Below are positions 20,847 to 29,723 of a stretch of 64,000 nt of DNA, piece by piece. A model generated the notes under the pieces. It worked only from the letters and a program-made list of their open reading frames with translations. It did no database searches and was not told the DNA's origin. The position numbers were made by a program, and so were the translations under genes. The stretch is from Clostridia bacterium (GTDB lineage: Bacteria; Bacillota; Clostridia; Oscillospirales; CAG-272): the NCBI GenBank assembly GCA_029007295.1, contig JAQXHN010000028.1:16496-80495 (forward strand). The letters run 5' to 3'. The number at the start of each line of letters is the position of its first letter. The first letter of the stretch is position 1.

Positions 20847-21956
20847 ATGAAAAAGAAAATTTTGCTGGTTTTCGGTACAAGACCGGAAGCGATAAAAATG
20901 TGTCCCTTGGTTCTGGAGCTGAAAAAGCGGGAAGAACTTGAAACCGTAGTATGCGTTACGGGTCAGCACAGACAAATGCTCGACGCCGTTCTCGGTGCGT
21001 TTCGGGTTGAGCCGGATTATGATTTATCCATCATGAAGGACAAACAGACTCTGTTTGACGTTACGACCGGTATTCTCAACGGCATGGGAGAGGTTTTGAA
21101 GAAGGAAAAGCCTGATGTTGTTCTTGTACACGGAGACACTTCAACGTCGTTTTCAACTGCGCTTTCCTGCTTTTATTTGCAAATTCCGGTAGGACATGTA
21201 GAGGCGGGACTTCGCACATATAATATTTACTCTCCGTTCCCGGAGGAATTTAACAGACAGGCGGTAAGTATTATCTCAAAGTACAATTTTGCGCCTACGG
21301 ATTTAGCCAAGCAAAATTTGTTAAAGGAGGGAAGAGCCGCAGACAGTATTTTTGTCACCGGCAATACCGCAATTGACGCTTTAAAAACCACAGTCAGGGA
21401 GGATTATACTCATCCTATGCTGGAGTGGGCAAGCGATTCAAGGCTAATTATGATAACCGCGCACAGAAGAGAAAATTTAGGCGAGCCGATGAAACAGATG
21501 TTCCGTGCGATAAGAAGAATTATCGACGAAACGCCGGACGTAAAAGCCGTTTATCCCATTCACTTGAATCCTGTTGTAAGAGAAGCCGCAAACGAAATTT
21601 TTGAGGGCGACGACAGAATCCGTCTGATTGAACCCTTGGATGTTCTTGATTTTCATAATTTCCTCGCAAAGAGCTATCTGATTTTAACGGACAGCGGCGG
21701 TATTCAGGAGGAGGCTCCCTCCCTCGGAAAGCCCGTGCTTGTAATGCGAGATACCACGGAGCGTCCGGAGGGCATTGCGGCAGGTACGCTGAAGCTTGTA
21801 GGAACGAGCGAGGAGTACATATACGAAAGCTTCAAGCTTCTTCTCACAAACAAGGACGAATACGATAAGATGAGCCGTGCGTCAAATCCGTACGGCGACG
21901 GGAATGCCTGTCGCAGAATTGCGGATATACTCTGCCAAAAAGAAGTCAATTATTGA
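20847..21956 (+). CDS. wecB: UDP-N-acetylglucosamine 2-epimerase (non-hydrolyzing)
   Basis: VFGTRPEAIKMCPLVLEL, CVTGQHRQMLD, HGDTSTSFSTAL, VGHVEAGLRT, ITAHRRENLG, DSGGIQEEAPSLGKPVLVMRDTTERPEG. Confidence 0.96.
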   Translation: MKKKILLVFGTRPEAIKMCPLVLELKKREELETVVCVTGQHRQMLDAVLGAFRVEPDYDLSIMKDKQTLFDVTTGILNGMGEVLKKEKPDVVLVHGDTSTSFSTALSCFYLQIPVGHVEAGLRTYNIYSPFPEEFNRQAVSIISKYNFAPTDLAKQNLLKEGRAADSIFVTGNTAIDALKTTVREDYTHPMLEWASDSRLIMITAHRRENLGEPMKQMFRAIRRIIDETPDVKAVYPIHLNPVVREAANEIFEGDDRIRLIEPLDVLDFHNFLAKSYLILTDSGGIQEEAPSLGKPVLVMRDTTERPEGIAAGTLKLVGTSEEYIYESFKLLLTNKDEYDKMSRASNPYGDGNACRRIADILCQKEVNY

Positions 21957-23437
21957 AAAAACGAACGGATGCCTGTATGGATAATTGTAAATATTTTCGT
22001 ACAAAAACTAACCGAAAATCGGAAATGAAAAAGAATACGGAGTCAGACAACAATCAAGCCGTTCACGGTAAATATTTTGCGCAAAAGAAACAAATCAAAA
22101 CAAAGCGAAGCGTTTTTTCCGAAAACACTTCTTACGAAAGCAGCAATACGGCTTCCGAATATGTTATTGCGGAGGCTTCAAATGCGGAAAAAGTAAGAAA
22201 CAGCGTATTAACCCCGATTTTGCATTTGCTTATCGGAATATATTTTCTGATACTTCATATTTTTGAATATTCTCAATATGTTGTTCTGACTCAGGTAATG
22301 TTTGCGTTGATTTTCGGTTTGACGGTATTAAATATATTTGTCTCGGGTATTAAGCTGAGGATTAGAGTTCCCGATATTCTCGTTCTTTTGTTTTACCTGT
22401 ATACAACGCTGTCGATATGCTGGACCGAAAGCGATGTCGGTGTGCAGGACTATTTTGTAAGGCTTACATTGCTGATTAGCTTGTACTATGTATTCCGATT
22501 TAATATATATTCGGCGTCGGATATCAGGATGATTTTAAAATCTGTTATGATAGGAACCGTTGTTTTCTGTCTTTACATGATTATTTATTATTCTCCGTCG
22601 GTGATTTTTTCGTCATTGATAAGCGGAGGGCGCCTCGGAAGCGAGATTAACCAAAAGAATTCAATCGGAATATACTGTTCGGTGACCAATACCGTAATAC
22701 TGTATTTTGCGCTGTACGAGAAAAAAACAAAATATCTTTTCATGTTCCCCGTAACATTATTAATACAGTTTGTGTGCGGTTCAAGAAAAGGCTTCGTTTT
22801 GTTTTTCGTCGGAATGTTTATGATACTGTTTTTCCGTTCGGGCAGAAAGAAGGCATTATTTATTGTTGTGACTGCCGTCACGGCGATTGTATTCGTTAAT
22901 ATTTGTTATGCCTACGAGAGCAGTAATATCTTTTTCCGCCGTATGACTCAGCTGTTTTCCGTGTTGTTTTCCGATGAAAGCGCCGGAGATAATTCGGCGA
23001 TTGTCCGTAAGAGAATGATGGAATACGGATGGGAATTATTCCTGAAAAAGCCGGTTTTCGGAGGCGGCACACTCGCATTTGAATATCAGTATTCACTGTT
23101 ATACGGCGCGAGAAGACCTCCTCACACAACGTATCTTCAGATATTGGTTGCATACGGCGCAGTTGGATTTTCATTATTTTACGGTTCATTTGTGTACGCC
23201 TTAAAAAACTTTTTTACGGCAATGAGGAACAGGAAAAAAATGGCCGTTGTGCTTTTGACCTTAGCTTTTATTTTCCTGATAAACGATTTCGGCGCAAATA
23301 TGCTGACAAGCAAATATATGTATATTTTCTTGGCCATTTTCGTATCATATTGTGATATCGTCAAAGAAAATGAAAGTGAATTGGAAACCGAGGATAATAT
23401 GAAAATAGGATATAAAAGGTCCAAATATATTATTTAG
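21953..23437 (+). CDS. O-antigen ligase / polymerase (Wzy-like) family membrane protein
   Basis: Multi-TM, with a large loop containing KKPVFGGGTLAFEYQYSLLYGARRPPHTTYLQILVAYGAVGFSLF, typical of the O-antigen ligase family. Confidence 0.82.
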   Translation: MKKRTDACMDNCKYFRTKTNRKSEMKKNTESDNNQAVHGKYFAQKKQIKTKRSVFSENTSYESSNTASEYVIAEASNAEKVRNSVLTPILHLLIGIYFLILHIFEYSQYVVLTQVMFALIFGLTVLNIFVSGIKLRIRVPDILVLLFYLYTTLSICWTESDVGVQDYFVRLTLLISLYYVFRFNIYSASDIRMILKSVMIGTVVFCLYMIIYYSPSVIFSSLISGGRLGSEINQKNSIGIYCSVTNTVILYFALYEKKTKYLFMFPVTLLIQFVCGSRKGFVLFFVGMFMILFFRSGRKKALFIVVTAVTAIVFVNICYAYESSNIFFRRMTQLFSVLFSDESAGDNSAIVRKRMMEYGWELFLKKPVFGGGTLAFEYQYSLLYGARRPPHTTYLQILVAYGAVGFSLFYGSFVYALKNFFTAMRNRKKMAVVLLTLAFIFLINDFGANMLTSKYMYIFLAIFVSYCDIVKENESELETEDNMKIGYKRSKYII

Positions 23438-23475
23438 CTTACAGAGCAAATCATTCGGCATAATAAAAAATAAGA

Positions 23476-23516
23476 AGTAAATCCTATATTTTTCCAAAAA
23501 CAGGATTTACTTTTCT
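23476..23516 (+). terminator. Rho-independent-like terminator after the polysaccharide cluster
   Basis: AGTAAATCCT...AGGATTTACT stem followed by TTTTC. Confidence 0.65.
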
Positions 23517-23557
23517 AATTGTAAAATGATATTTTTCAGTAAATTATACCAAAATGC

Positions 23558-23586
23558 TTGTATTTTCGGCTTATATATGATACAAT
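23558..23586 (+). promoter_or_regulatory. Sigma-A-type promoter for the kinase-like gene
   Basis: TTGTAT, 17-nt spacer, TACAAT; upstream of ATG near 23641. Confidence 0.55.
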
Positions 23587-23631
23587 AGTTAAAATACAGT
23601 CAATAATGTTTGAAATGTGTACATATAAGGA

Positions 23632-24741
23632 GTGAATTTTATGACCCATTTAAAACTTAAGGAAGTATGCGAAAAATTTGCAGTTGAAGGCGAATTTCAC
23701 TCATTTGAGCAGATTAAAAGCGGTAATATCAATCAAACCTACTTAGTTAATTATATAAGAGACGGAATTAAAAAGCCTTATATAATTCAGCAAGTGAATA
23801 CATACGTATTTAAAAATCCCGAGCAGGTTATGAATAATATCGCTGCCGTAACCGAGCATATCAGGAAAAAAATCAAGGAAACCGGTATTTCCGCAAAGAG
23901 ATATGTTTTGCATTATCTGCACACAACCGAAGGGAAGTCCTATTGGTACGATTCCGAAAATAAATTCTGGAGAGGCTACCGATTCATTGACGAATCCGTA
24001 ACTTATGACGCAAGCGATGACCTTAATGTAATGGAGCAGGCGGGAATAGGCTTCGGACGTTTTCAAAAATATCTTGCCGATTTCGACGCTTCGGTGCTTT
24101 ATGAGAGCATTCCCGATTTCCATAACACCGAAAAGCGTTTTGACCGCTTGTTCCGTGTTGCCTCCGAGGACCCGATGAACAGGGCAAAGGATGTTAAAAA
24201 AGAGCTTGATTATTTAGAATCCCACAGGGAATTATCGCTTTCGCTCTGCAATATGCTGAAAAACGGCGAACTGCCGCTTAGGGTAACGCATAACGACACA
24301 AAGATTAACAATGTTATATTTGACAAGGCGACAAATCAGTCGCTGGCCGTAATAGACCTCGATACGGTTATGCCCGGACTGTGCGCATACGATTTCGGAG
24401 ACGCTATCCGCTTTGGAGCAAACGATACCATAGAGGACGACCCCGATTTGTCGAATATTAACCTTAATCTTGAAAAGTTTGAGGCGTATACTAAGGGCTT
24501 TATCGGAACGATTCGCGACAGCCTTACAAAAAAAGAGCTTGAAACCATGTACCTCGGAGCCTACGTTATGACCGTTGAGCTTGTTGCAAGATTTATGACG
24601 GACTATCTTGAGGGAGACGTATATTTCAAATTAAATTATCCGGAGCATAATCTTATCCGAACAAGGGCTCAGGACGCTCTTGCAAGAGATATGGAAAACA
24701 AACTCGACAAAATGTCAAATATTGTAAGCAGATATTATTGA
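23632..24741 (+). CDS. Aminoglycoside phosphotransferase-fold kinase, N-acetylhexosamine 1-kinase (NahK)-like
   Basis: SGNINQTYLVNY...YIIQQVNTYVFKNPEQVMNNI; catalytic VTHNDTKINNVIFD and AVIDLDTVMPGLCAYDFGDAIR. Confidence 0.78.
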   Translation: MNFMTHLKLKEVCEKFAVEGEFHSFEQIKSGNINQTYLVNYIRDGIKKPYIIQQVNTYVFKNPEQVMNNIAAVTEHIRKKIKETGISAKRYVLHYLHTTEGKSYWYDSENKFWRGYRFIDESVTYDASDDLNVMEQAGIGFGRFQKYLADFDASVLYESIPDFHNTEKRFDRLFRVASEDPMNRAKDVKKELDYLESHRELSLSLCNMLKNGELPLRVTHNDTKINNVIFDKATNQSLAVIDLDTVMPGLCAYDFGDAIRFGANDTIEDDPDLSNINLNLEKFEAYTKGFIGTIRDSLTKKELETMYLGAYVMTVELVARFMTDYLEGDVYFKLNYPEHNLIRTRAQDALARDMENKLDKMSNIVSRYY

Positions 24742-24779
24742 TTTTTCAAAAAAATTTAAAAGTTGTTGTTGAAAAATAC

Positions 24780-24811
24780 AGCCCGATGATATACAATATC
24801 ATTGGGCTTTT
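24780..24811 (+). terminator. Rho-independent-like terminator
   Basis: AGCCCGATGATAT-ACA-ATATCATTGGGCT followed by TTTATTTTTATTT. Confidence 0.75.
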
Positions 24812-24832
24812 ATTTTTATTTAGGTGGATTAT

Positions 24833-25573
24833 ATGAAACTGATTGATATGCATTCCCATATTTTACCTGAGGCGGATCACGGCTCGGACAGCGTGGAAAC
24901 ATCAATTGAGCAATTAAAAAGAGCGAGAAAGGCAGGAGTATCGGTTATTCTTGCTACGCCTCATTTCTATTATCATAGCGATAATATTGACGACTTTCTT
25001 ATCCGTCGCGAAAAATCATACCGCAAGCTGAAAAAGGCGATGTCTGAAAACGGCCTTGACGATATTCGGATTTTTTTGGGGGCGGAGGTAAGGCTTGAGG
25101 TCGATTTATTAAAGGAAACAAGACTTTCAAAGCTGTGCATCGAGGGAACGAACAAGCTTCTGCTTGAAATGCCGTTTGACATGAAGTGGACCGAATGGAT
25201 TTACAATTACGTCTTTGAGATAGCGGTAAAATATAAGATAAAGCCGATAATAGCACATATAGACAGATACGAGGACAAGCCTGCCAAAAGATTGATTGAT
25301 ATGGGGCTTGAAGCTCAAATAAACGCATCGTCGCTTTGTCGTTTTTCAAGTCGTATGAAGATGATGAAATATGTAAAAGGCGGAGCTGTAAAATACCTCG
25401 GAAGCGATGTTCACGGTCCGAAATCTCCCGAATACAACGAATTTGAAAAGGGAGTTAGGATTCTCGGTAAATATGCCGATGACATTATGTACAACAGCGC
25501 AAGAGTCCTGGGTTTAGCGGACAGAGCCGAGGAAAACGGCGAAAAGAATATAGGCGGCGGACTGATTTTTTAA
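24833..25573 (+). CDS. CpsB/CapC (YwqE)-type PHP-family tyrosine-protein phosphatase
   Basis: LIDMHSHILPEADHGSDSVETSIEQLKRARKAGVSVILATPHFY...PIIAHIDRY...YLGSDVHG. Confidence 0.87.
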   Translation: MKLIDMHSHILPEADHGSDSVETSIEQLKRARKAGVSVILATPHFYYHSDNIDDFLIRREKSYRKLKKAMSENGLDDIRIFLGAEVRLEVDLLKETRLSKLCIEGTNKLLLEMPFDMKWTEWIYNYVFEIAVKYKIKPIIAHIDRYEDKPAKRLIDMGLEAQINASSLCRFSSRMKMMKYVKGGAVKYLGSDVHGPKSPEYNEFEKGVRILGKYADDIMYNSARVLGLADRAEENGEKNIGGGLIF

Positions 25574-25588
25574 TAACGGAGTAGGAAA

Positions 25589-27022
25589 TTGAAATATCCG
25601 AGTCTTGTAATTTTAGATAAAGCGGCAGGGAAAATGTCAAGAGATGTGACGGTCGATTTAAAGCTTGATTTATTTTTATCCGAAAATACGCTTGACATTA
25701 TGACAAATCTTGTCTGTGAAAAATGTATTGCCGAAAGGCAAAAGATATTTGCGTCTTTGAATTGCGACGCAGCGTTTGAGCATATGGCAAAGCTGCACGA
25801 GCTTTCAAAAAAGCTGTGCAATACGATAAAAGCATATGAGGAAATAGAAAAAGAAAACTCAAAAAAGGCGGTTTTTGTTTCCGTATGCCGTTTGTATACC
25901 CAATTTTGTGACGAAGCGTCAAAGCCTATGGCGTCAAAGCTCGGGGAAAGATTTTCCGAATATTTTTCCGAAATACGTAACGGCGAATTTGTTTTGTTCG
26001 GCGATAAAACAAATTCATTATATAACAGAATAAAAAAAATACTGAGAGTCGGCGCAGTTGTAAACAGCGACGGCGCAAGCTTTGGCTTTGATACGCAGGA
26101 AAGCTTTACGGATATACTCAAAAGAGCCTACATGGCTTTCTGTCCCGAAAAAATAAGCGCAGCTTCAGCCGGTGATTACTGTTTTTCCTTTACCGAAGAG
26201 TTGTTAAAGTCGGATGAAAGGCTATGCGAGGAGATTAACGATTTTTACAAAGAATACGGCGCCTTTGTCGATTTGAGTATTGCCGAGTATAAAGGCGAAA
26301 CAGGGTTTTATCTTGATATTCATTCGCTTATCGGCAGAATTAAAAAAGAAAGCATCCCTGCGGTAATGCCTGTATTTACGGACGTTGCGGGAATTACAGC
26401 GGATGATGTTTACGATTTTACCCTGATTGCAAAAAATGAGAAAAGGATAATTCCAAACAATATCCGGCTGAGCGAGGATATGAAATTTTGCTTTTTGCAG
26501 GGCGCAAATGGAGGCGGAAAGACAACATATCTTCGTTGTATCGGGGCGAATTTGCTTTTGGCGCTTTCAGGTTCGTATGTATTCGCAAATAGGTTTGAGG
26601 TATGCGCCTTTGACGGAGTCTTTACGCACTTTCCGAGAGACGAGCGTTTTGAGCGCGGAGGAAGATTGTGCGACGAGGAAGCGAGACTCGATTTAATCGT
26701 TAATACCGAAACGAAAAAGAATATAGTACTGCTGAATGAAACCTTTTCCACAACAACTCAGGAGATATCAATCAAAAAGACGGCGGACTTGGCGCACAGG
26801 CTGAAAGCAAGCGGTTTTGCGGGAGTATATGTAACGCACTGCGATATTTCCGAAAACTGCGATATTCCGGTTATGTGTGTGCTTGTTGACCCGAATAATG
26901 AAAATGAGAGGACGTATAAGGTGGCTTTTAAGGGGGAAAAAAGCTCTTCGTTTGCGCTTGATATCCTAAAAAAATACTCACTGGATTATTCCTCTCTGTG
27001 CGAAAGGTTCGGTGAAATATGA
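25589..27022 (+). CDS. MutS-family ATPase-domain protein (paralog 1)
   Basis: GANGGGKTTYLRCIGANLLLALSGSYV (MutS-type Walker A) and NIVLLNETFSTTT...GVYVTHC. Confidence 0.82.
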   Translation: MKYPSLVILDKAAGKMSRDVTVDLKLDLFLSENTLDIMTNLVCEKCIAERQKIFASLNCDAAFEHMAKLHELSKKLCNTIKAYEEIEKENSKKAVFVSVCRLYTQFCDEASKPMASKLGERFSEYFSEIRNGEFVLFGDKTNSLYNRIKKILRVGAVVNSDGASFGFDTQESFTDILKRAYMAFCPEKISAASAGDYCFSFTEELLKSDERLCEEINDFYKEYGAFVDLSIAEYKGETGFYLDIHSLIGRIKKESIPAVMPVFTDVAGITADDVYDFTLIAKNEKRIIPNNIRLSEDMKFCFLQGANGGGKTTYLRCIGANLLLALSGSYVFANRFEVCAFDGVFTHFPRDERFERGGRLCDEEARLDLIVNTETKKNIVLLNETFSTTTQEISIKKTADLAHRLKASGFAGVYVTHCDISENCDIPVMCVLVDPNNENERTYKVAFKGEKSSSFALDILKKYSLDYSSLCERFGEI

Positions 27023-28464
27023 TTCTGTCGCTTTTATATCAAACGCCTGAAGCGTTAGGAGAATCCGCTTCTATTTATGATTTATCCGTTGACAAAACGG
27101 TAAAGCGTATTTGCAAAAGCTCAAGGAGGTGCGATTACTTTCTTAAAATTTTACAGTCGCCTCTCCGAAAAACAGAAAATATTGAATACAGACGTGAAAT
27201 AATTGCGGATTTTGAGAATAATGAAAATTTAGCGGAGCAGCTTCGTCTTGCCGTGACAAGATACGATAAATTAAAATCCGACTGGCTGGAAATGAAGAGC
27301 GGCGCTTCGGTTTCCTCATTTGACGTGTCGAACGATGTTCTGCTTGAGCAGGTGTACTCTTCCTTAAAGGTAACCGCAATGTTTCCGAACACCGTGGTGT
27401 CTCTGTACAGAACAATATCGGATGTGCTGTCGGGTGCCGAGATAAAATCCCGAGGTCTTAGCGGAATTAAAAAGCATTGCGATAATATGCTCGAAAACGA
27501 ATATTTTTCCGATGTGTGCAAGGTTGCGTCAAATTTTCTTTACAACAGCGCAAAGGACTATGATTTTGAGATTATCGCCTCCTTTGACGATTGCCTTTGC
27601 AGTATCGAGCCTTCCGTTTGCGGAATTAATCCCTACAGACCGAAGAAAAAAAATTCCTTTTTCGGATTAAAAAGGTCAAAGGACGAAAAGCATCCTCATT
27701 CATTGAACAGCTCCTCGTCTGACGAGGCAAAAGGAATTCTATGTCAGGCACTTATTCACACAGACGAATTATTGTATAAGATTACGGAAAGCGTTTATGA
27801 GAGTCTTTACGGTATCTCCTATGAAATGGATTTTTATCTCGTTGCACTTGACATTTGCGATTTCATAAAAAATACAGGATACGAATACTGTTATCCGACC
27901 CTTACCGATGAGCCTGTCCTTTGTGCGAACGGGCTTCGAGATATTTACCTTGCGTCGGACGAGGAAACACCGGTCGTTTTTCCCGTAGATGTCAGTATGC
28001 GCAGTGAAAAATCGTCGCTCATTGTCACGGGAGGAAACGGAAGCGGTAAAACAACGTTTTTAAGAGCTGTGGGCGCACTGCAGCTGTTTGCGCAGGCGGG
28101 TCTTCCCACACTGTGCAAGGATGCGATAATCAGCGCAAGAAGCGGTATTTTCACCCACTTTTCCTCAAAGGAAGAAGAATTCCGTCAAAACGACCGAAGC
28201 GGAAGATTTGAATCGGAGGTTTCCAAGGTGGCGCAAATTATCAACTCGGTAACGCCGAACAGCCTTATCCTTTTGAATGAAACCTTCCAAACAACATCGT
28301 ACAGAGAGGGAAGCGACGCAATAATCAACATTTTGAAGGCGCTATCCAAAATAGGAGCGCAGTATATTTTTGTAACGCATCTGCCGGGCGTTGCTTTGGC
28401 GTTATCCGGGGAAGCAAAATCGCTTTCCGCACAATGCGAAAACGGCAGGTTCAAAATTAAATAA
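27019..28464 (+). CDS. MutS-family ATPase-domain protein (paralog 2)
   Basis: GGNGSGKTTFLRAVGALQLFAQAGLPTLC and SLILLNETFQTTSYREGSDA...YIFVTHLPG; overlaps paralog 1 by 4 nt. Confidence 0.82.
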   Translation: MILSLLYQTPEALGESASIYDLSVDKTVKRICKSSRRCDYFLKILQSPLRKTENIEYRREIIADFENNENLAEQLRLAVTRYDKLKSDWLEMKSGASVSSFDVSNDVLLEQVYSSLKVTAMFPNTVVSLYRTISDVLSGAEIKSRGLSGIKKHCDNMLENEYFSDVCKVASNFLYNSAKDYDFEIIASFDDCLCSIEPSVCGINPYRPKKKNSFFGLKRSKDEKHPHSLNSSSSDEAKGILCQALIHTDELLYKITESVYESLYGISYEMDFYLVALDICDFIKNTGYEYCYPTLTDEPVLCANGLRDIYLASDEETPVVFPVDVSMRSEKSSLIVTGGNGSGKTTFLRAVGALQLFAQAGLPTLCKDAIISARSGIFTHFSSKEEEFRQNDRSGRFESEVSKVAQIINSVTPNSLILLNETFQTTSYREGSDAIINILKALSKIGAQYIFVTHLPGVALALSGEAKSLSAQCENGRFKIK

Positions 28465-28477
28465 GAAATGCAGCGAA

Positions 28478-28660
28478 ACGGGGCTTTTGCAAATTTTGCA
28501 AAATTAAAAAGGAAGTGGGTGAGAATCCCACACGAGCACGTCACCGTGAAGATGAGCAAAAATTCACTTGATGCCGCAACATCATTCTACAGTCATTGGG
28601 CAAAATGCCCGAGAAGACGAATTTTTGTGCTATTTGTCAAAGTCGGGAGACTTGCCCCAT
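28478..28660 (+). ncRNA. Cobalamin riboswitch (AdoCbl/MeCbl class not determined)
   Basis: AAAAAGGAAGTGGGTGAGAATCCCACACGAGCACGTCACCGTGAA followed ~95 nt later by AAGTCGGGAGACTTGCCCC, matching the B12-box AGYCAGGAGACCTGCC pattern; GGGGC/GCCCC can close P1. Confidence 0.87.
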
Positions 28661-28704
28661 ATTTCACATAATACGCGAGCGCCGTTGGGATAACCGTGTG
28701 AAAT
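28661..28704 (+). promoter_or_regulatory. Long-range hairpin after the aptamer (possible P13 / expression platform)
   Basis: ATTTCACA (28661-28668) is complementary to TGTGAAAT (28697-28704); no U-tract follows and an RBS lies shortly downstream. Confidence 0.5.
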
Positions 28705-28742
28705 TTCGCAGTATAAATAATATTTATAAGGAGACAAAAACT

Positions 28743-29171
28743 ATGAAAAATCAATTTAAAAGATTTGTCGGCGTGCTTTGCCTGCTTGTTACGGTTGCGG
28801 TCGTAATAACGGCGTTTGTTTCGTGCGGCAATAAGCAGGAATCACTGAACGGGGCGCAAACCGACGCTCAAACGGTATCGGAGAAAAAGACTGTATATGT
28901 CACCGTTACCGACGACAGGGGCGAAAAAACGGAATTTACAATCGAAACGGATAAAAGGACGCTCCGCGAGGCGCTTGAATCAATTAATCTTGTGCAGGGC
29001 GAAGAGAGTGAATACGGTCTTTATGTTAAGGTCGTAAACGGCATTACCGCCGATTACGATAAGGACGGAGCATATTGGGCGTTTTACAAGGATAAGGAGC
29101 TTCTTAACACAGGTGTAGACAGCACGTTTATTTCCGACAAGGATAATTATGAAATTGTCTATACCAAATAA
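28743..29171 (+). CDS. DUF4430 (transcobalamin C-terminal-like) lipoprotein
   Basis: Lipobox VVITAFVSCGN; TLREALESINLVQGEESEYGLYVKVVNGITADYDKDGAYWAFYKDKELLNTGVDSTFISDKDNYEIVYTK matches the DUF4430 pattern; ATG at 28743, upstream ORF-track extension is riboswitch. Confidence 0.85.
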   Translation: MKNQFKRFVGVLCLLVTVAVVITAFVSCGNKQESLNGAQTDAQTVSEKKTVYVTVTDDRGEKTEFTIETDKRTLREALESINLVQGEESEYGLYVKVVNGITADYDKDGAYWAFYKDKELLNTGVDSTFISDKDNYEIVYTK

Positions 29172-29174
29172 AAT

Positions 29175-29711
29175 ATGAACAAAAAGCTTAAAGTAACGGC
29201 AAGGCAGATTTGCATTTTTTCCATGCTCGGCACGATAATGTTTTTGTCAAAGCTGGTTTTGGAATTTCTGCCTAACATTCATATGCTCGGTATGCTTACT
29301 ATGGTATACACCTTGGTGTACAGAAAAAAGGCCTTGATACCGATTTACATTTATGTGTTCCTTAACGGATTATATGCAGGCTTTAGCTTATGGTGGGTCC
29401 CGTATCTTTATATTTTCAGCGTACTGTGGCTTGTTACTATGCTTTTACCTAAAAAAATGCCATTGCGGGCGCAAATTACGGTATATCCCGTCGTTTGCGC
29501 TTTGCACGGGCTTTTGTTCGGCGTGCTTTATTCGCCTTTTCAGGCTTTGATTATGCGTCTTACCGTGAAGCAAACACTGGCATGGATTGCGGCGGGTTTT
29601 TTTCCGTTTGACGTCATTCATGCAATAGGGAATTTTCTGTTCGGGATGCTGATAGTGCCGCTTGTAAAGTTATTAACTCTCCTGGAGAGTAAAACAGCAA
29701 TAAAAAACTAA
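29175..29711 (+). CDS. ECF transporter substrate-binding (S) component-like membrane protein
   Basis: ~178 aa, about 6 hydrophobic segments, N-terminal TARQICIFSMLGTIMFLSKLVLEFLPNIHMLGML; downstream of a B12 riboswitch and DUF4430 gene. Confidence 0.75.
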   Translation: MNKKLKVTARQICIFSMLGTIMFLSKLVLEFLPNIHMLGMLTMVYTLVYRKKALIPIYIYVFLNGLYAGFSLWWVPYLYIFSVLWLVTMLLPKKMPLRAQITVYPVVCALHGLLFGVLYSPFQALIMRLTVKQTLAWIAAGFFPFDVIHAIGNFLFGMLIVPLVKLLTLLESKTAIKN

Positions 29712-29723
29712 TTGAGGAAAACT

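Noticed and set aside
28468-28671. 67-aa ORF and the N-terminal extension of the 28596-29171 ORF
   Set aside because: Both fall in the cobalamin riboswitch; the real start of the lipoprotein is ATG at 28743 with a signal peptide and RBS.
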